DNA of 16,648 nucleotides from Candidatus Competibacteraceae bacterium (GTDB lineage Bacteria > Pseudomonadota > Gammaproteobacteria > Competibacterales > Competibacteraceae), in assembly GCA_007120095.1 (NCBI GenBank), contig SKOM01000041.1, positions 1-16,648 on the forward strand, written 5' to 3'. Below the pieces are notes generated by a model. The model worked only from the letters and a program-made list of their open reading frames with translations. It searched no databases and was not told where the DNA came from. The translations under genes were made by a program, and so were the position numbers. Within the stretch, counting starts at the first letter, position 1. Each line of letters starts with the position of its first letter. Positions 8,308-15,851 of the stretch are shown here, piece after piece.

Positions 8308-9714
8308 ATGGCTAAATGGCTTTTACCACCGACAGCATTGCTCCTGTCATTACTGGTTCCTGCAGGGGCTATGGCGGTTAGCCAGCCTGATTTTGTCGAG
8401 CTGATCGAAAACAATCGAGAAGCCGTTGTCAGCATCAGCACCTCGCGTGATGGCAGCCGCTCCCCCAGGGTCGGCGATTTACCGATACCTGAGGACAGCC
8501 CGTTTTACGATTATTTTCGGCGGTTTTTTGACGAGCAACAAGCGCCTCCCCGTCAGCAACCGCGCCGAGCGCGACCCGCATCCATCGGCTCGGGGTTTAT
8601 TGTCAGCCCCGACGGTTACCTATTGACCAATGCCCATGTGGTTGAGGGCAGCGATCAGGTCACTGTCATGCTCAGTGATCGCAGCGAATACATCGCTGAA
8701 ATTATCGGCACTGATCCGCGCACCGATATCGCCCTACTCAAAGTAGATGCCAGTGATTTACCCTTTGTGTCCATCGGTGATCCCAGCCAACTGCGGGTTG
8801 GCCAATGGGTATTGGCTATCGGTTCGCCGTTTGGCTTTAATTACACGGCAACCCAGGGCATCGTCAGCGGCCTCGGTCGCAGCTTACCCAGCGGCAATTA
8901 TGTGCCCTATATCCAAACCGATGCTGCGGTTAATCCGGGCAACTCCGGTGGACCACTGTTCAACTTAGACGGTGAGGTCATCGGAATTAACTCGCAGATC
9001 TACAGCCGCACCGGCGGTTATCAAGGACTGTCGTTTGCCATTCCGATTGATGTCGCTATGGATGTTGCCGAGCAGTTGCGGGAAACCGGTAGGGTCGCTC
9101 GTGGCTGGCTGGGTGTGCTGATTCAAGAAGTCACGGCTGAACTGGCCAGCTCTTTTGGTCTAGAGCGGCCAAGAGGTGCATTGGTCAGCCAGGTGATGAG
9201 CGATAGCCCCGCAGCGAAGGCCGGTTTTCAGGCCGGTGATATCATTCTGGAATTTAATAATGAAACCATCGTCCGTTCCAGTGAACTGCCCCCCATTGTG
9301 GGTCTGGTCCGACCCGGTAATGAGGCGCAGGTCACCGTGTTCCGTGAAGGCGAGACCATGCAGATCGCAGTCACCATTGAGGAGTTACCCGAAGATCCGG
9401 ACACGGTGATCCGAACCCGTGACACGCCTAGCCAGCCACAACATAATCGTCTCGGCATTATTATCGCTGCTCCGGATGCAGAAGACGAAGATGATATCAG
9501 TGGTGGGGTACGGGTCACCGAGGTGGCTCCTGGCCCTGCAGCCGATGCGGGTATTGAATCTGGTGATTTGATTGTGCGACTGCATAACCAGGCGGTGGAT
9601 AACGTCGCGCAATTCGAGGAGCTCGTCCGCGAACTGCCCGTTAACCGCCCTATTTCCGTTCTGATTCAACGCGATGGCGGTTCGGTATTCTTGGCTCTGA
9701 CGCTTGACGACTAA
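8308..9714 (+). CDS. degP: Periplasmic Do-family serine protease/chaperone (DegP/MucD, HtrA family)
   Basis: 468 residues, the normal size for DegP/MucD. A Sec signal peptide (1-23, cleavage after AMA) sends it to the periplasm, where the family degrades or refolds misfolded envelope proteins. The trypsin-like domain has an intact triad: His110 in TNAHVVEG, Asp140 in DPRTDIALLK and Ser213 in NPGNSGGPLF. Two PDZ domains follow, about 262-355 (opening with the carboxylate-binding loop RGWLGV) and about 380-466. Two PDZ domains place it with DegP/DegQ/MucD rather than the single-PDZ DegS/AlgW class, and there is no membrane anchor. No algU/muc regulators are nearby. Instead it follows tamAB, so the context is outer-membrane protein quality control. 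A strong AGGAGA ribosome site fixes the start. DegP, DegQ and MucD cannot be separated from sequence alone. Confidence 0.94.
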   Translation: MAKWLLPPTALLLSLLVPAGAMAVSQPDFVELIENNREAVVSISTSRDGSRSPRVGDLPIPEDSPFYDYFRRFFDEQQAPPRQQPRRARPASIGSGFIVSPDGYLLTNAHVVEGSDQVTVMLSDRSEYIAEIIGTDPRTDIALLKVDASDLPFVSIGDPSQLRVGQWVLAIGSPFGFNYTATQGIVSGLGRSLPSGNYVPYIQTDAAVNPGNSGGPLFNLDGEVIGINSQIYSRTGGYQGLSFAIPIDVAMDVAEQLRETGRVARGWLGVLIQEVTAELASSFGLERPRGALVSQVMSDSPAAKAGFQAGDIILEFNNETIVRSSELPPIVGLVRPGNEAQVTVFREGETMQIAVTIEELPEDPDTVIRTRDTPSQPQHNRLGIIIAAPDAEDEDDISGGVRVTEVAPGPAADAGIESGDLIVRLHNQAVDNVAQFEELVRELPVNRPISVLIQRDGGSVFLALTLDD

Positions 9715-9726
9715 ACAAGCACCACG

Positions 9727-9755
9727 CTCCTCACACCGAATCAGGGTGTGAGGAG
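9727..9755 (+). repeat. Perfect 11-bp inverted repeat downstream of degP
   Basis: The arms CTCCTCACACC and GGTGTGAGGAG surround a 7-nt loop (GAATCAG), starting 12 nt after the degP stop. The structure is terminator-like in position and strength, but ACTTCG follows instead of a U-run. It may therefore protect the degP mRNA 3' end or assist Rho-type termination rather than act as an intrinsic terminator. Its right arm GAGGAG can also pair with CTCCTC at 9775-9780, which gives an alternative fold with the next palindrome inside. Confidence 0.75.
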
Positions 9756-9757
9756 AC

Positions 9758-9780
9758 TTCGCGGCCATGGGCCGCTCCTC
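9758..9780 (-). repeat. REP-like palindrome (single unit)
   Basis: A GC-rich palindrome GCGGCC-ATG-GGCCGC occupies 9761-9775, flanked by TTC on the left and TCCTC on the right. The layout (TTCGCGG, short loop, CCGCTCCT) resembles the extragenic palindromes of Pseudomonas as I remember them, with the head on the minus strand. Copy number elsewhere in the genome cannot be seen from this window, so membership of a repeat family is inferred. Confidence 0.5.
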
Positions 9781-9786
9781 CGGCCA

Positions 9787-9838
9787 GTAGAGTGGGCACC
9801 GCCCACCTATTCCATCTGGCGGGCCATGCCCGCCCTAC
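9787..9838. repeat. REPIN-like pair of inverted REP palindromes
   Basis: Two short palindromes face each other. Unit one on the plus strand has the tetranucleotide GTAG (9787-9790), then GTGGGC-ACC-GCCCAC (9792-9806). Unit two on the minus strand reads GTAG (complement of 9835-9838), then GGCGGGC-ATG-GCCCGCC (9818-9834). A GTAG tetranucleotide beside a GC-rich hairpin, in two units with opposite orientation and an 11-nt spacer, is the known layout of REP doublets (REPINs). These are spread in trans by RAYT (TnpA-REP) transposases. No RAYT gene lies in the window. The element sits in the degP-ettA gap, a typical extragenic location. Confidence 0.6.
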
Positions 9839-9941
9839 CCGGATTCGCCGTAATACGACAGATGTAATACAAACACAGCTACGGCAGAACAGTGACGACT
9901 GAGTTACAATACTGATTGGCTTAATTCGTCACGGCTACTTT
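9839..9941 (+). promoter_or_regulatory. Upstream region and candidate promoter of ettA
   Basis: This AT-richer stretch follows the palindromes. TACAAT at 9905-9910 matches the sigma-70 -10 box at five of six bases and would start a transcript near 9917 with a leader of about 25 nt. No recognisable -35 lies 17 bp upstream. A direct repeat GTAATAC occurs at 9850-9856 and 9864-9870. No clear Shine-Dalgarno precedes the ettA ATG, unlike the strong sites before sucA, sucB and lpd. No small ORF or RNA gene is evident here. Confidence 0.4.
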
Positions 9942-11606
9942 ATGGCTCAATACATTTACACCATGAACCGCGTCGGCAAGGTCGTGCCGCCAAAGCGGGA
10001 AATTCTCAAAGATATTTCACTGTCCTTCTTCCCCGGTGCCAAAATTGGCGTACTGGGTTTAAATGGTTCCGGTAAATCCACTCTGTTACGCATCATGGCC
10101 GGTGTAGATACCGAGATTATCGGCGAAGCGCGCCCCCAACCCGGCATTCACATCGGTTATCTGCCCCAGGAACCCCAGCTCGATCCGGCCCAAGACGTGC
10201 GCGGTAATGTTGAACAGGCCGTGCAACCGATTAAAGATGCACTTGCTGAGCTGGACGGCATCTACACCGCTTACTCTGAACCGGATGCCGATTTTGAAGC
10301 GCTGGCGGCTAAACAAGAACAACTGGAAAGTTATCTGCAAGCCACCAATGGCCATGAGCTGGAGCGCACACTTGACATCGCCGCTGATGCCCTGCGCCTA
10401 CCCCCCTGGGAGGCCAGTGTGGACACGCTGTCCGGCGGTGAAAAACGCCGCGTGGCCTTATGCCGACTGCTCTTATCCAAGCCGGATATGCTGCTGCTCG
10501 ATGAACCCACCAACCATCTGGACGCTGAATCCGTGGCCTGGTTAGAACGCTTTCTGCAAGAGTACACTGGCACCGTGGTGGCGGTCACCCATGATCGCTA
10601 TTTCCTCGATAATGTGGCGGGCTGGATTCTGGAGCTCGACCGCGGCCATGGCATCCCCTGGCAGGGCAATTATTCCTCATGGCTGGAGCAGAAGGAAAAA
10701 CGCTTAGAGCAAGAACAAAAATCTGAACAATCGCGAATTAAAGCCATGCAGGCCGAACTCGAATGGGTACGGTCTAATCCCAAAGGCCGCCAAGCCAAAT
10801 CCAAAGCCCGTTTAACCCGGTTTCAAGAATTGGCCTCACAAGAATTCCAACAGCGCAATGAAACCCAAGCCCTGTATATCCCACCCGGTCCACGCCTCGG
10901 TGATGTGGTGGTTGAAGCTCAACAGGTGCGCAAAAGCTTCGGCGAACGGTTGCTCATGGATGATCTGTCCTTCCAGCTTCCCCCCGGCGGCATCGTGGGC
11001 GTCATCGGCCCCAATGGTGCTGGTAAGACCACATTATTTCGGATGATCACCGGCCAGGAACAACCCGATAGCGGCAACCTGCGTATTGGTGAAACCGTAC
11101 AACTGGCCTATGTGGATCAATCCCGCGACGCGCTCGATCCCGATAAATCCGTGTGGGAAGAAATTTCCGATGGCCAGGACATTATCATGGTGGGCAACTA
11201 TCAACTGCCTTCACGGGCTTATGTCGGGCGCTTTAATTTCCGTGGCTCGGAACAACAAAAACCCATCGGCACGCTATCGGGTGGTGAACGCAATCGGGTG
11301 CATCTTGCTAAACTATTGCGCAGCGGCGGCAATCTGCTGCTACTCGATGAGCCCACCAATGATTTAGACGTGGAAACCTTGCGGGCACTGGAAGAAGCCC
11401 TGTTGACCTTCGCCGGCTGTGCGGTGATTATCTCTCACGACCGCTGGTTTCTGGACCGGCTTGCTACACATATTCTCGCCTTCGAGGGAGAGTCGCAAAC
11501 CGTCTGGTTCGAGGGTAATTATGCCGAATACGATGCGGATCGACACCGCCGTTTAGGTACCGAGGCTGATCAACCGCATCGGATTAAATATAAAAAACTC
11601 GCTTAA
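9942..11606 (+). CDS. ettA: EttA, energy-dependent translational throttle A (ABC-F ATPase)
   Basis: 554 residues, almost identical in length to E. coli EttA (555). It is a soluble tandem-ABC protein of the ABC-F class with no membrane segments. Cassette one has Walker A GLNGSGKST (39-47), signature LSGGE (163-167) and Walker B LLLDEPTNHLD with catalytic Glu188. Cassette two has Walker A GPNGAGKTT (356-364), LSGGE (445-449) and LLLDEPTNDLD with Glu470. E188 and E470 have the same numbers as the glutamates mutated in the E. coli EQ2 form. An arm insertion lies near 95-140 and the charged P-site tRNA interaction linker near 242-322. EttA binds the ribosomal E site and gates the first elongation step according to the ADP/ATP ratio. 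Length and N-terminus separate it from Uup, YbiT and YheS. It ends 16 bp before sucA with no terminator between, so co-transcription with the 2-oxoglutarate dehydrogenase genes is likely. Confidence 0.97.
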   Translation: MAQYIYTMNRVGKVVPPKREILKDISLSFFPGAKIGVLGLNGSGKSTLLRIMAGVDTEIIGEARPQPGIHIGYLPQEPQLDPAQDVRGNVEQAVQPIKDALAELDGIYTAYSEPDADFEALAAKQEQLESYLQATNGHELERTLDIAADALRLPPWEASVDTLSGGEKRRVALCRLLLSKPDMLLLDEPTNHLDAESVAWLERFLQEYTGTVVAVTHDRYFLDNVAGWILELDRGHGIPWQGNYSSWLEQKEKRLEQEQKSEQSRIKAMQAELEWVRSNPKGRQAKSKARLTRFQELASQEFQQRNETQALYIPPGPRLGDVVVEAQQVRKSFGERLLMDDLSFQLPPGGIVGVIGPNGAGKTTLFRMITGQEQPDSGNLRIGETVQLAYVDQSRDALDPDKSVWEEISDGQDIIMVGNYQLPSRAYVGRFNFRGSEQQKPIGTLSGGERNRVHLAKLLRSGGNLLLLDEPTNDLDVETLRALEEALLTFAGCAVIISHDRWFLDRLATHILAFEGESQTVWFEGNYAEYDADRHRRLGTEADQPHRIKYKKLA

Positions 11607-11622
11607 CCATTCAGAGGACATT

Positions 11623-14466
11623 ATGAGCAGTCTCATTGAACAGTTTCGCCAATCCTCACCCCTGTTCGGCGGCAACGCCCCATTCATCGAAGATCTGTAC
11701 GAAAGCTATCTGCAAAACCCTGATAACGTTCCGGATAACTGGCGGGCTTATTTTAATAACCTGCAACAGCAGCCCGGCGGTAATGGGCGGGACATCGCCC
11801 ATGAACCGATTCGTGAATCCTTCGCCCGCATGGCGCGCCAAATGCCGCTGGCCAGTGCCGGAGTGCGCAGCACCACCAATATGGATGAGGCCGCCGCGCA
11901 TAAGCAGGCTTTAGTGCTGCGTTTAATCAACGCCTACCGCACTCGTGGCCATCAGGTCGCTAATCTCGATCCATTGAATTTACGCGAACGTCCGCCGGTG
12001 CAGGATCTTGATCCAGCCTTTTACGGCCTCACCGAAGCCGATATGGACACGGTGTTCAATACCGGATCACTGCAACTGCAACCTCAGATGTTGCTGCGCG
12101 ATATTGTCGCCAGGATTCGGGAGATTTACACCGGCACCATCGGCTCGGAGTACATGCACATCACCCGCACCGAGGAAAAGCGCTGGCTGCAAAAACGGCT
12201 GGAAGCACCACTGGCGAGGTTAGATCTCCAACCCGAGGAACAGCACTTACTGCTTAAACAGCTCATCGCTGCTGAAGGCTTGGAAAAATACCTGCACACT
12301 CGCTACATCGGGCAAAAACGCTTTTCCCTGGAAGGGGGTGACAGTCTGATCCCGCTGATGGATCAACTCATCCAACGTGCTGGCAGTCAAGGCACCCATG
12401 AGATTGTCATCGGTATGGCCCACCGCGGTCGGCTGAATGTACTGGTCAATATCATCGGCAAATCACCGTCGGAACTGTTTGAAGAGTTTGAAGGCAAATA
12501 CAAACAGCAACTCAGCTCCGGTGATGTGAAATACCACCAGGGATTCTCCTCCAATGTGGACACCTCCAGCGGGCCAGTTCATCTGGTGCTGGCGTTTAAC
12601 CCCTCGCATTTGGAAATCGTCAACCCGGTGGTGCTTGGCTCAGCCCGCGCCCGTATGGAACGCCGTCGCCAGGACAGTCCCGAGCTGCCGGTGGACGAGG
12701 TATTACCGATTCTTATTCACGGCGATGCGGCATTTGCCGGTCAAGGCGTCATCATGGAAGGTCTGCAACTGTCTCAGGTGCGCGGCTATCGCACTGGCGG
12801 CACCGTACACATCATCGTTAATAATCAGATCGGCTTTACCACCAGCAATCCGCTGGATGCCCGCTCTTCGCTGTATTGCACCGATGTCGCCAAGATGATT
12901 CAGGTACCGATCTTGCATGTCAACGGCGATGATCCTGAAGCGGTGCTGTTTGTCACTCAGTTAGCGCTCGACTATCGCATGACCTTCCACAAGGATGTCG
13001 TGATTGATCTGGTCTGCTATCGCCGACTCGGGCATAACGAAGCCGATGAACCCGCAGCCACCCAGCCAATGATGTATAAACACATCAAGGCGCATCAATC
13101 CCCGGCCACATTGTACGCCGAAAAGCTAAAAGCACAGGGCGTTATTGGCACTCAAGAATTGCGGCAGTGGCAAGACGAGTATCGGCAAAAACTCGACGCA
13201 GGAACCCATGTCTCCCGTCCAACCTTGCCCGAAACAGATGATGTGTTCTCTGCAGGCTGGTTGGCACTTAAGACGATTGATTGGGATGCCGAAGTCGATA
13301 CGACCGTGCCACAAAATACGATTCGGCGCTTGTCTGAACAATTATTGACCCTACCCGAAGGTTTTGAACTCAACGCCCGGGTGGCCAAGATCATGGATGA
13401 TCGCCGCAAAATGGCGGCCGGTGCCTTACCCTTGGATTGGGGCTTTGCCGAGAATATGGCGTATGCCACCCTGTTGGAACAGGGCTATAAGGTGCGCATT
13501 TCCGGACAGGACAGTGGTCGTGGCACCTTCTTCCACCGCCATGCGGTGCTGCACAACCAAAAAGACGGCAGCTATTATGTCCCGCTGATGAATCTCAACG
13601 ATGTGCCGGTCAACCGTTTCGTGGTCATTGACTCGATTTTGTCCGAAGAGGCCATACTGGGTTATGAATACGGCTACAGCACGGCTGAACCCCACGGACT
13701 GGTGGTCTGGGAAGCGCAGTTTGGCGATTTTACTAACGGCGCTCAAGTGGTCATCGATCAGTTCATCACCTCCGGTGAGGCCAAATGGGGTCGCTACTGC
13801 GGACTGGTAATGCTGTTACCGCATGGCTATGAAGGCCAAGGCCCGGAGCATTCCTCGGCGCGCTTAGAACGGTTTATGCAACTCTGTGCTGAGCGCAATA
13901 TCCAGGTCTGTGTACCGACAACACCGGCGCAATGCTTTCATATGCTGCGACGGCAAGTGTTGCGCGATTTTCGTAAGCCTCTGATTACACTATCCCCAAA
14001 AAGTCTGCTGCGCCATAAACTCGCGGTTAATAGCCTAGAGGATCTCACCCAGCGCGGTTTCCAGACTGTGATCAGCGAAATCGATGACCTCGATCCGACA
14101 CAGGTCAAGCGCCTGGTGTTCTGCAGTGGCAAAGTCTATTACGATCTACTGGAAGCCCGCCGTGAGCATGGGCTCAACCAGGTCGCAATTGTGCGTATTG
14201 AGCAGCTCTATCCCTTCCCGTGGACGCGCTACAGCGAAGAAGTCGCACGCTATAGCCGCGCCAAGCAATTAATCTGGTGTCAAGAAGAACCGTTAAATCA
14301 AGGAGCCTGGTATCATATTCAACACAAACTGCGGCATTCACTCGGTAAAAACCGTGACATCCGCTATGCTGGTCGTCCCTCATCGGCTTCACCGGCAGTC
14401 GGTTATTATGGCCAGCACATCAAACAACAACAAGCCCTGGTTGCGGACGCTTTAGGCCTGCAATAA
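11623..14466 (+). CDS. sucA: 2-oxoglutarate dehydrogenase E1 component (thiamine diphosphate-dependent)
   Basis: 947 residues, the usual size for OdhA/SucA-type E1 (E. coli 933). It decarboxylates 2-oxoglutarate and passes the succinyl group to lipoyl-E2 in the TCA cycle. The N-terminal segment FIEDLYESYLQNPDNVPDNW (21-40) is the conserved E2-binding tail. The substrate/ThDP region includes GMAHRGRLNVL (264-274), and the ThDP/Mg motif runs from HGDAAF (366-371) to NNQ (400-402). The C-terminal half is a transketolase-like pyrimidine domain plus the OGDH C-terminal domain (HSLGKNRDIRYAGRPSSASP near the end). Ribosome site AGAGGA lies 4 nt before the ATG. It is followed after 30 bp by sucB. No sdh genes precede it, unlike in enterics; ettA takes that place. 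No frameshift or missing motif was noticed. Confidence 0.98.
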   Translation: MSSLIEQFRQSSPLFGGNAPFIEDLYESYLQNPDNVPDNWRAYFNNLQQQPGGNGRDIAHEPIRESFARMARQMPLASAGVRSTTNMDEAAAHKQALVLRLINAYRTRGHQVANLDPLNLRERPPVQDLDPAFYGLTEADMDTVFNTGSLQLQPQMLLRDIVARIREIYTGTIGSEYMHITRTEEKRWLQKRLEAPLARLDLQPEEQHLLLKQLIAAEGLEKYLHTRYIGQKRFSLEGGDSLIPLMDQLIQRAGSQGTHEIVIGMAHRGRLNVLVNIIGKSPSELFEEFEGKYKQQLSSGDVKYHQGFSSNVDTSSGPVHLVLAFNPSHLEIVNPVVLGSARARMERRRQDSPELPVDEVLPILIHGDAAFAGQGVIMEGLQLSQVRGYRTGGTVHIIVNNQIGFTTSNPLDARSSLYCTDVAKMIQVPILHVNGDDPEAVLFVTQLALDYRMTFHKDVVIDLVCYRRLGHNEADEPAATQPMMYKHIKAHQSPATLYAEKLKAQGVIGTQELRQWQDEYRQKLDAGTHVSRPTLPETDDVFSAGWLALKTIDWDAEVDTTVPQNTIRRLSEQLLTLPEGFELNARVAKIMDDRRKMAAGALPLDWGFAENMAYATLLEQGYKVRISGQDSGRGTFFHRHAVLHNQKDGSYYVPLMNLNDVPVNRFVVIDSILSEEAILGYEYGYSTAEPHGLVVWEAQFGDFTNGAQVVIDQFITSGEAKWGRYCGLVMLLPHGYEGQGPEHSSARLERFMQLCAERNIQVCVPTTPAQCFHMLRRQVLRDFRKPLITLSPKSLLRHKLAVNSLEDLTQRGFQTVISEIDDLDPTQVKRLVFCSGKVYYDLLEARREHGLNQVAIVRIEQLYPFPWTRYSEEVARYSRAKQLIWCQEEPLNQGAWYHIQHKLRHSLGKNRDIRYAGRPSSASPAVGYYGQHIKQQQALVADALGLQ

Positions 14467-14496
14467 CTCGGCATTCAGAAGAGGAGAATTACCTTA

Positions 14497-15783
14497 ATGA
14501 GCATTGAAGTGCGCGTTCCAACGCTTCCAGAATCCGTCGCAGACGCTACGCTGGTGAGCTGGCACAAACAGCCTGGAGATCAGATTCAGCGTGATGAAAA
14601 TCTGGTCGATCTGGAAACCGATAAAGTCGTTCTGGAAATTCCCGCACCGGCTGACGGTGTATTAGGCCAAATCCTGCAGGGTGACGGCAGTACGGTACGG
14701 GCCGGCGATCTGATCGCCTATGTCGAGGCCAGTGACAGCGCTGCCGTTACCGCAGCCGAACCGCCCGCCGCAACAACGGCGGCTGGCCCAGCGGCTAGTA
14801 CGGCGGAAACGAGCGTACCCAGCGATCTGATCGATAATCTCAGCCCCGCTGTGCGGCGGCTGATCAATGAGCAAGGACTTGACCCACGCCAGATTCCGGC
14901 CAGTGGTCGTGGCGGTCGGATTACCAAGGCCGATGTGCTGGCTTATCTTGAACAACCGGCTCCGGCGGAGCCGGCACCCGCCGAGCCGGCACCGACAACC
15001 ACGCCACCACCGTCTGCTCCTCCGGTCGCAGCACCACCCTCACCGGCCGCATCCGCGCCGAGTGTGCCACCGGATCCCAAAGGGCGGGTTGAGCAACGGG
15101 TGGCGATGACCCGCTTGCGCCAGCGGATTGCCGATCGCCTGGTTCAAGCGCAACAGACGGCCGCAATCCTCACGACGTTCAATGAAGTCGACATGCAGCC
15201 CGTCATGATGTTGCGCAACCGGTATAAGGATAAATTCGAAAAAGAACATGGTGCCCGTTTGGGGTTTATGTCGTTCTTTGTCAAAGCCTCGATTGAAGCC
15301 TTAAAGCGTTTCCCCGCCGTGAACGCCTCGCTGGACGGCAGCGATATGATTTACCATGGCTACTACGATATCGGTATCGCCGTCTCTTCGCCACGCGGCT
15401 TGGTGGTACCGATTATGCGTGATGCTGACCAACTCAGCTTTGCTGAAATTGAAAACACGGTGGCCGATTTCGGCAAACGCGCCCAATCAGGTGCGCTGAC
15501 GATGGAGGATCTAACCGGCGGCACGTTTTCGATTACCAATGGAGGAGTGTTTGGCTCTTTGGTCTCCACCCCGATTCTCAACCCGCCACAAAGTGCGATT
15601 CTCGGGATGCACAAGATCCAGGAACGCCCGGTGGTGGACAACGGACAAATTGTCATTCGCCCCATGATGTATCTGGCCCTGTCCTATGATCACCGCATCA
15701 TCGATGGACGTGAGGCCGTCAGTTTCCTGGTCGCCATTAAAAATGGTCTGGAAGATCCGACCCGCTTGCTACTGCAACTCTGA
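14497..15783 (+). CDS. sucB: Dihydrolipoyllysine-residue succinyltransferase, E2 of 2-oxoglutarate dehydrogenase
   Basis: 428 residues forming the core of the complex, which transfers succinyl groups from E1 to CoA. One N-terminal lipoyl domain (about 2-77) has the lipoylated Lys43 in DLETDKVVLEI. An Ala/Pro-rich linker follows (80-108), then the E1/E3-binding domain (about 113-151, NLSPAVRRLINEQGLDPRQI). A second, longer Pro/Ala/Glu linker covers 152-194 and includes a tandem PAEPA repeat. The catalytic acyltransferase domain (about 198-428) has active-site His399 and Asp403 in SYDHRIIDG. A single lipoyl domain, and position between sucA and lpd, make this the succinyl- rather than acetyltransferase. 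The ribosome site GAGGAG is at 14481-14486. The ORF ends with two in-frame TGA codons in a row (15781-15786). The coding strand for the second linker holds an 8-bp inverted repeat at 14956-14974. Confidence 0.97.
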   Translation: MSIEVRVPTLPESVADATLVSWHKQPGDQIQRDENLVDLETDKVVLEIPAPADGVLGQILQGDGSTVRAGDLIAYVEASDSAAVTAAEPPAATTAAGPAASTAETSVPSDLIDNLSPAVRRLINEQGLDPRQIPASGRGGRITKADVLAYLEQPAPAEPAPAEPAPTTTPPPSAPPVAAPPSPAASAPSVPPDPKGRVEQRVAMTRLRQRIADRLVQAQQTAAILTTFNEVDMQPVMMLRNRYKDKFEKEHGARLGFMSFFVKASIEALKRFPAVNASLDGSDMIYHGYYDIGIAVSSPRGLVVPIMRDADQLSFAEIENTVADFGKRAQSGALTMEDLTGGTFSITNGGVFGSLVSTPILNPPQSAILGMHKIQERPVVDNGQIVIRPMMYLALSYDHRIIDGREAVSFLVAIKNGLEDPTRLLLQL

Positions 15784-15851
15784 TGACTCATCGGATCTCA
15801 CTGGCTATCCGGGCTGACCTCTGAGTCAGCCCCCCACACTCAGGGGTTATC
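15784..15851 (+). promoter_or_regulatory. sucB-lpd intercistronic region with hairpin and lpd ribosome binding site
   Basis: A perfect 8-bp stem (GGGCTGAC / GTCAGCCC, loop CTCTGA) occupies 15811-15832. C-rich sequence follows, not a U-run, so it is not a standard terminator. It could protect the upstream sucAB message or reduce read-through to lpd. The lpd ribosome site AGGGG (15842-15846) lies 5 nt before its ATG and 9 nt after the stem. No promoter consensus for lpd is convincing here. Confidence 0.6.

Noticed and set aside
9727..9755. Intrinsic (Rho-independent) terminator of degP
   Set aside because: The stem is strong, but it is followed by ACTTCG and not a U-run, so it is listed as an inverted repeat only.
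9727..9838. CRISPR array
   Set aside because: The palindromes differ in sequence and length, there are no regularly spaced identical repeats, and no cas genes are nearby.
12703..13746. Antisense frames within sucA
   Set aside because: sucA is continuous and complete here, and the antisense frames have no ribosome sites or recognisable products.
14497..15783. AceF (pyruvate dehydrogenase E2) identity
   Set aside because: A single lipoyl domain and the position between an OGDH-type E1 and lpd indicate SucB.
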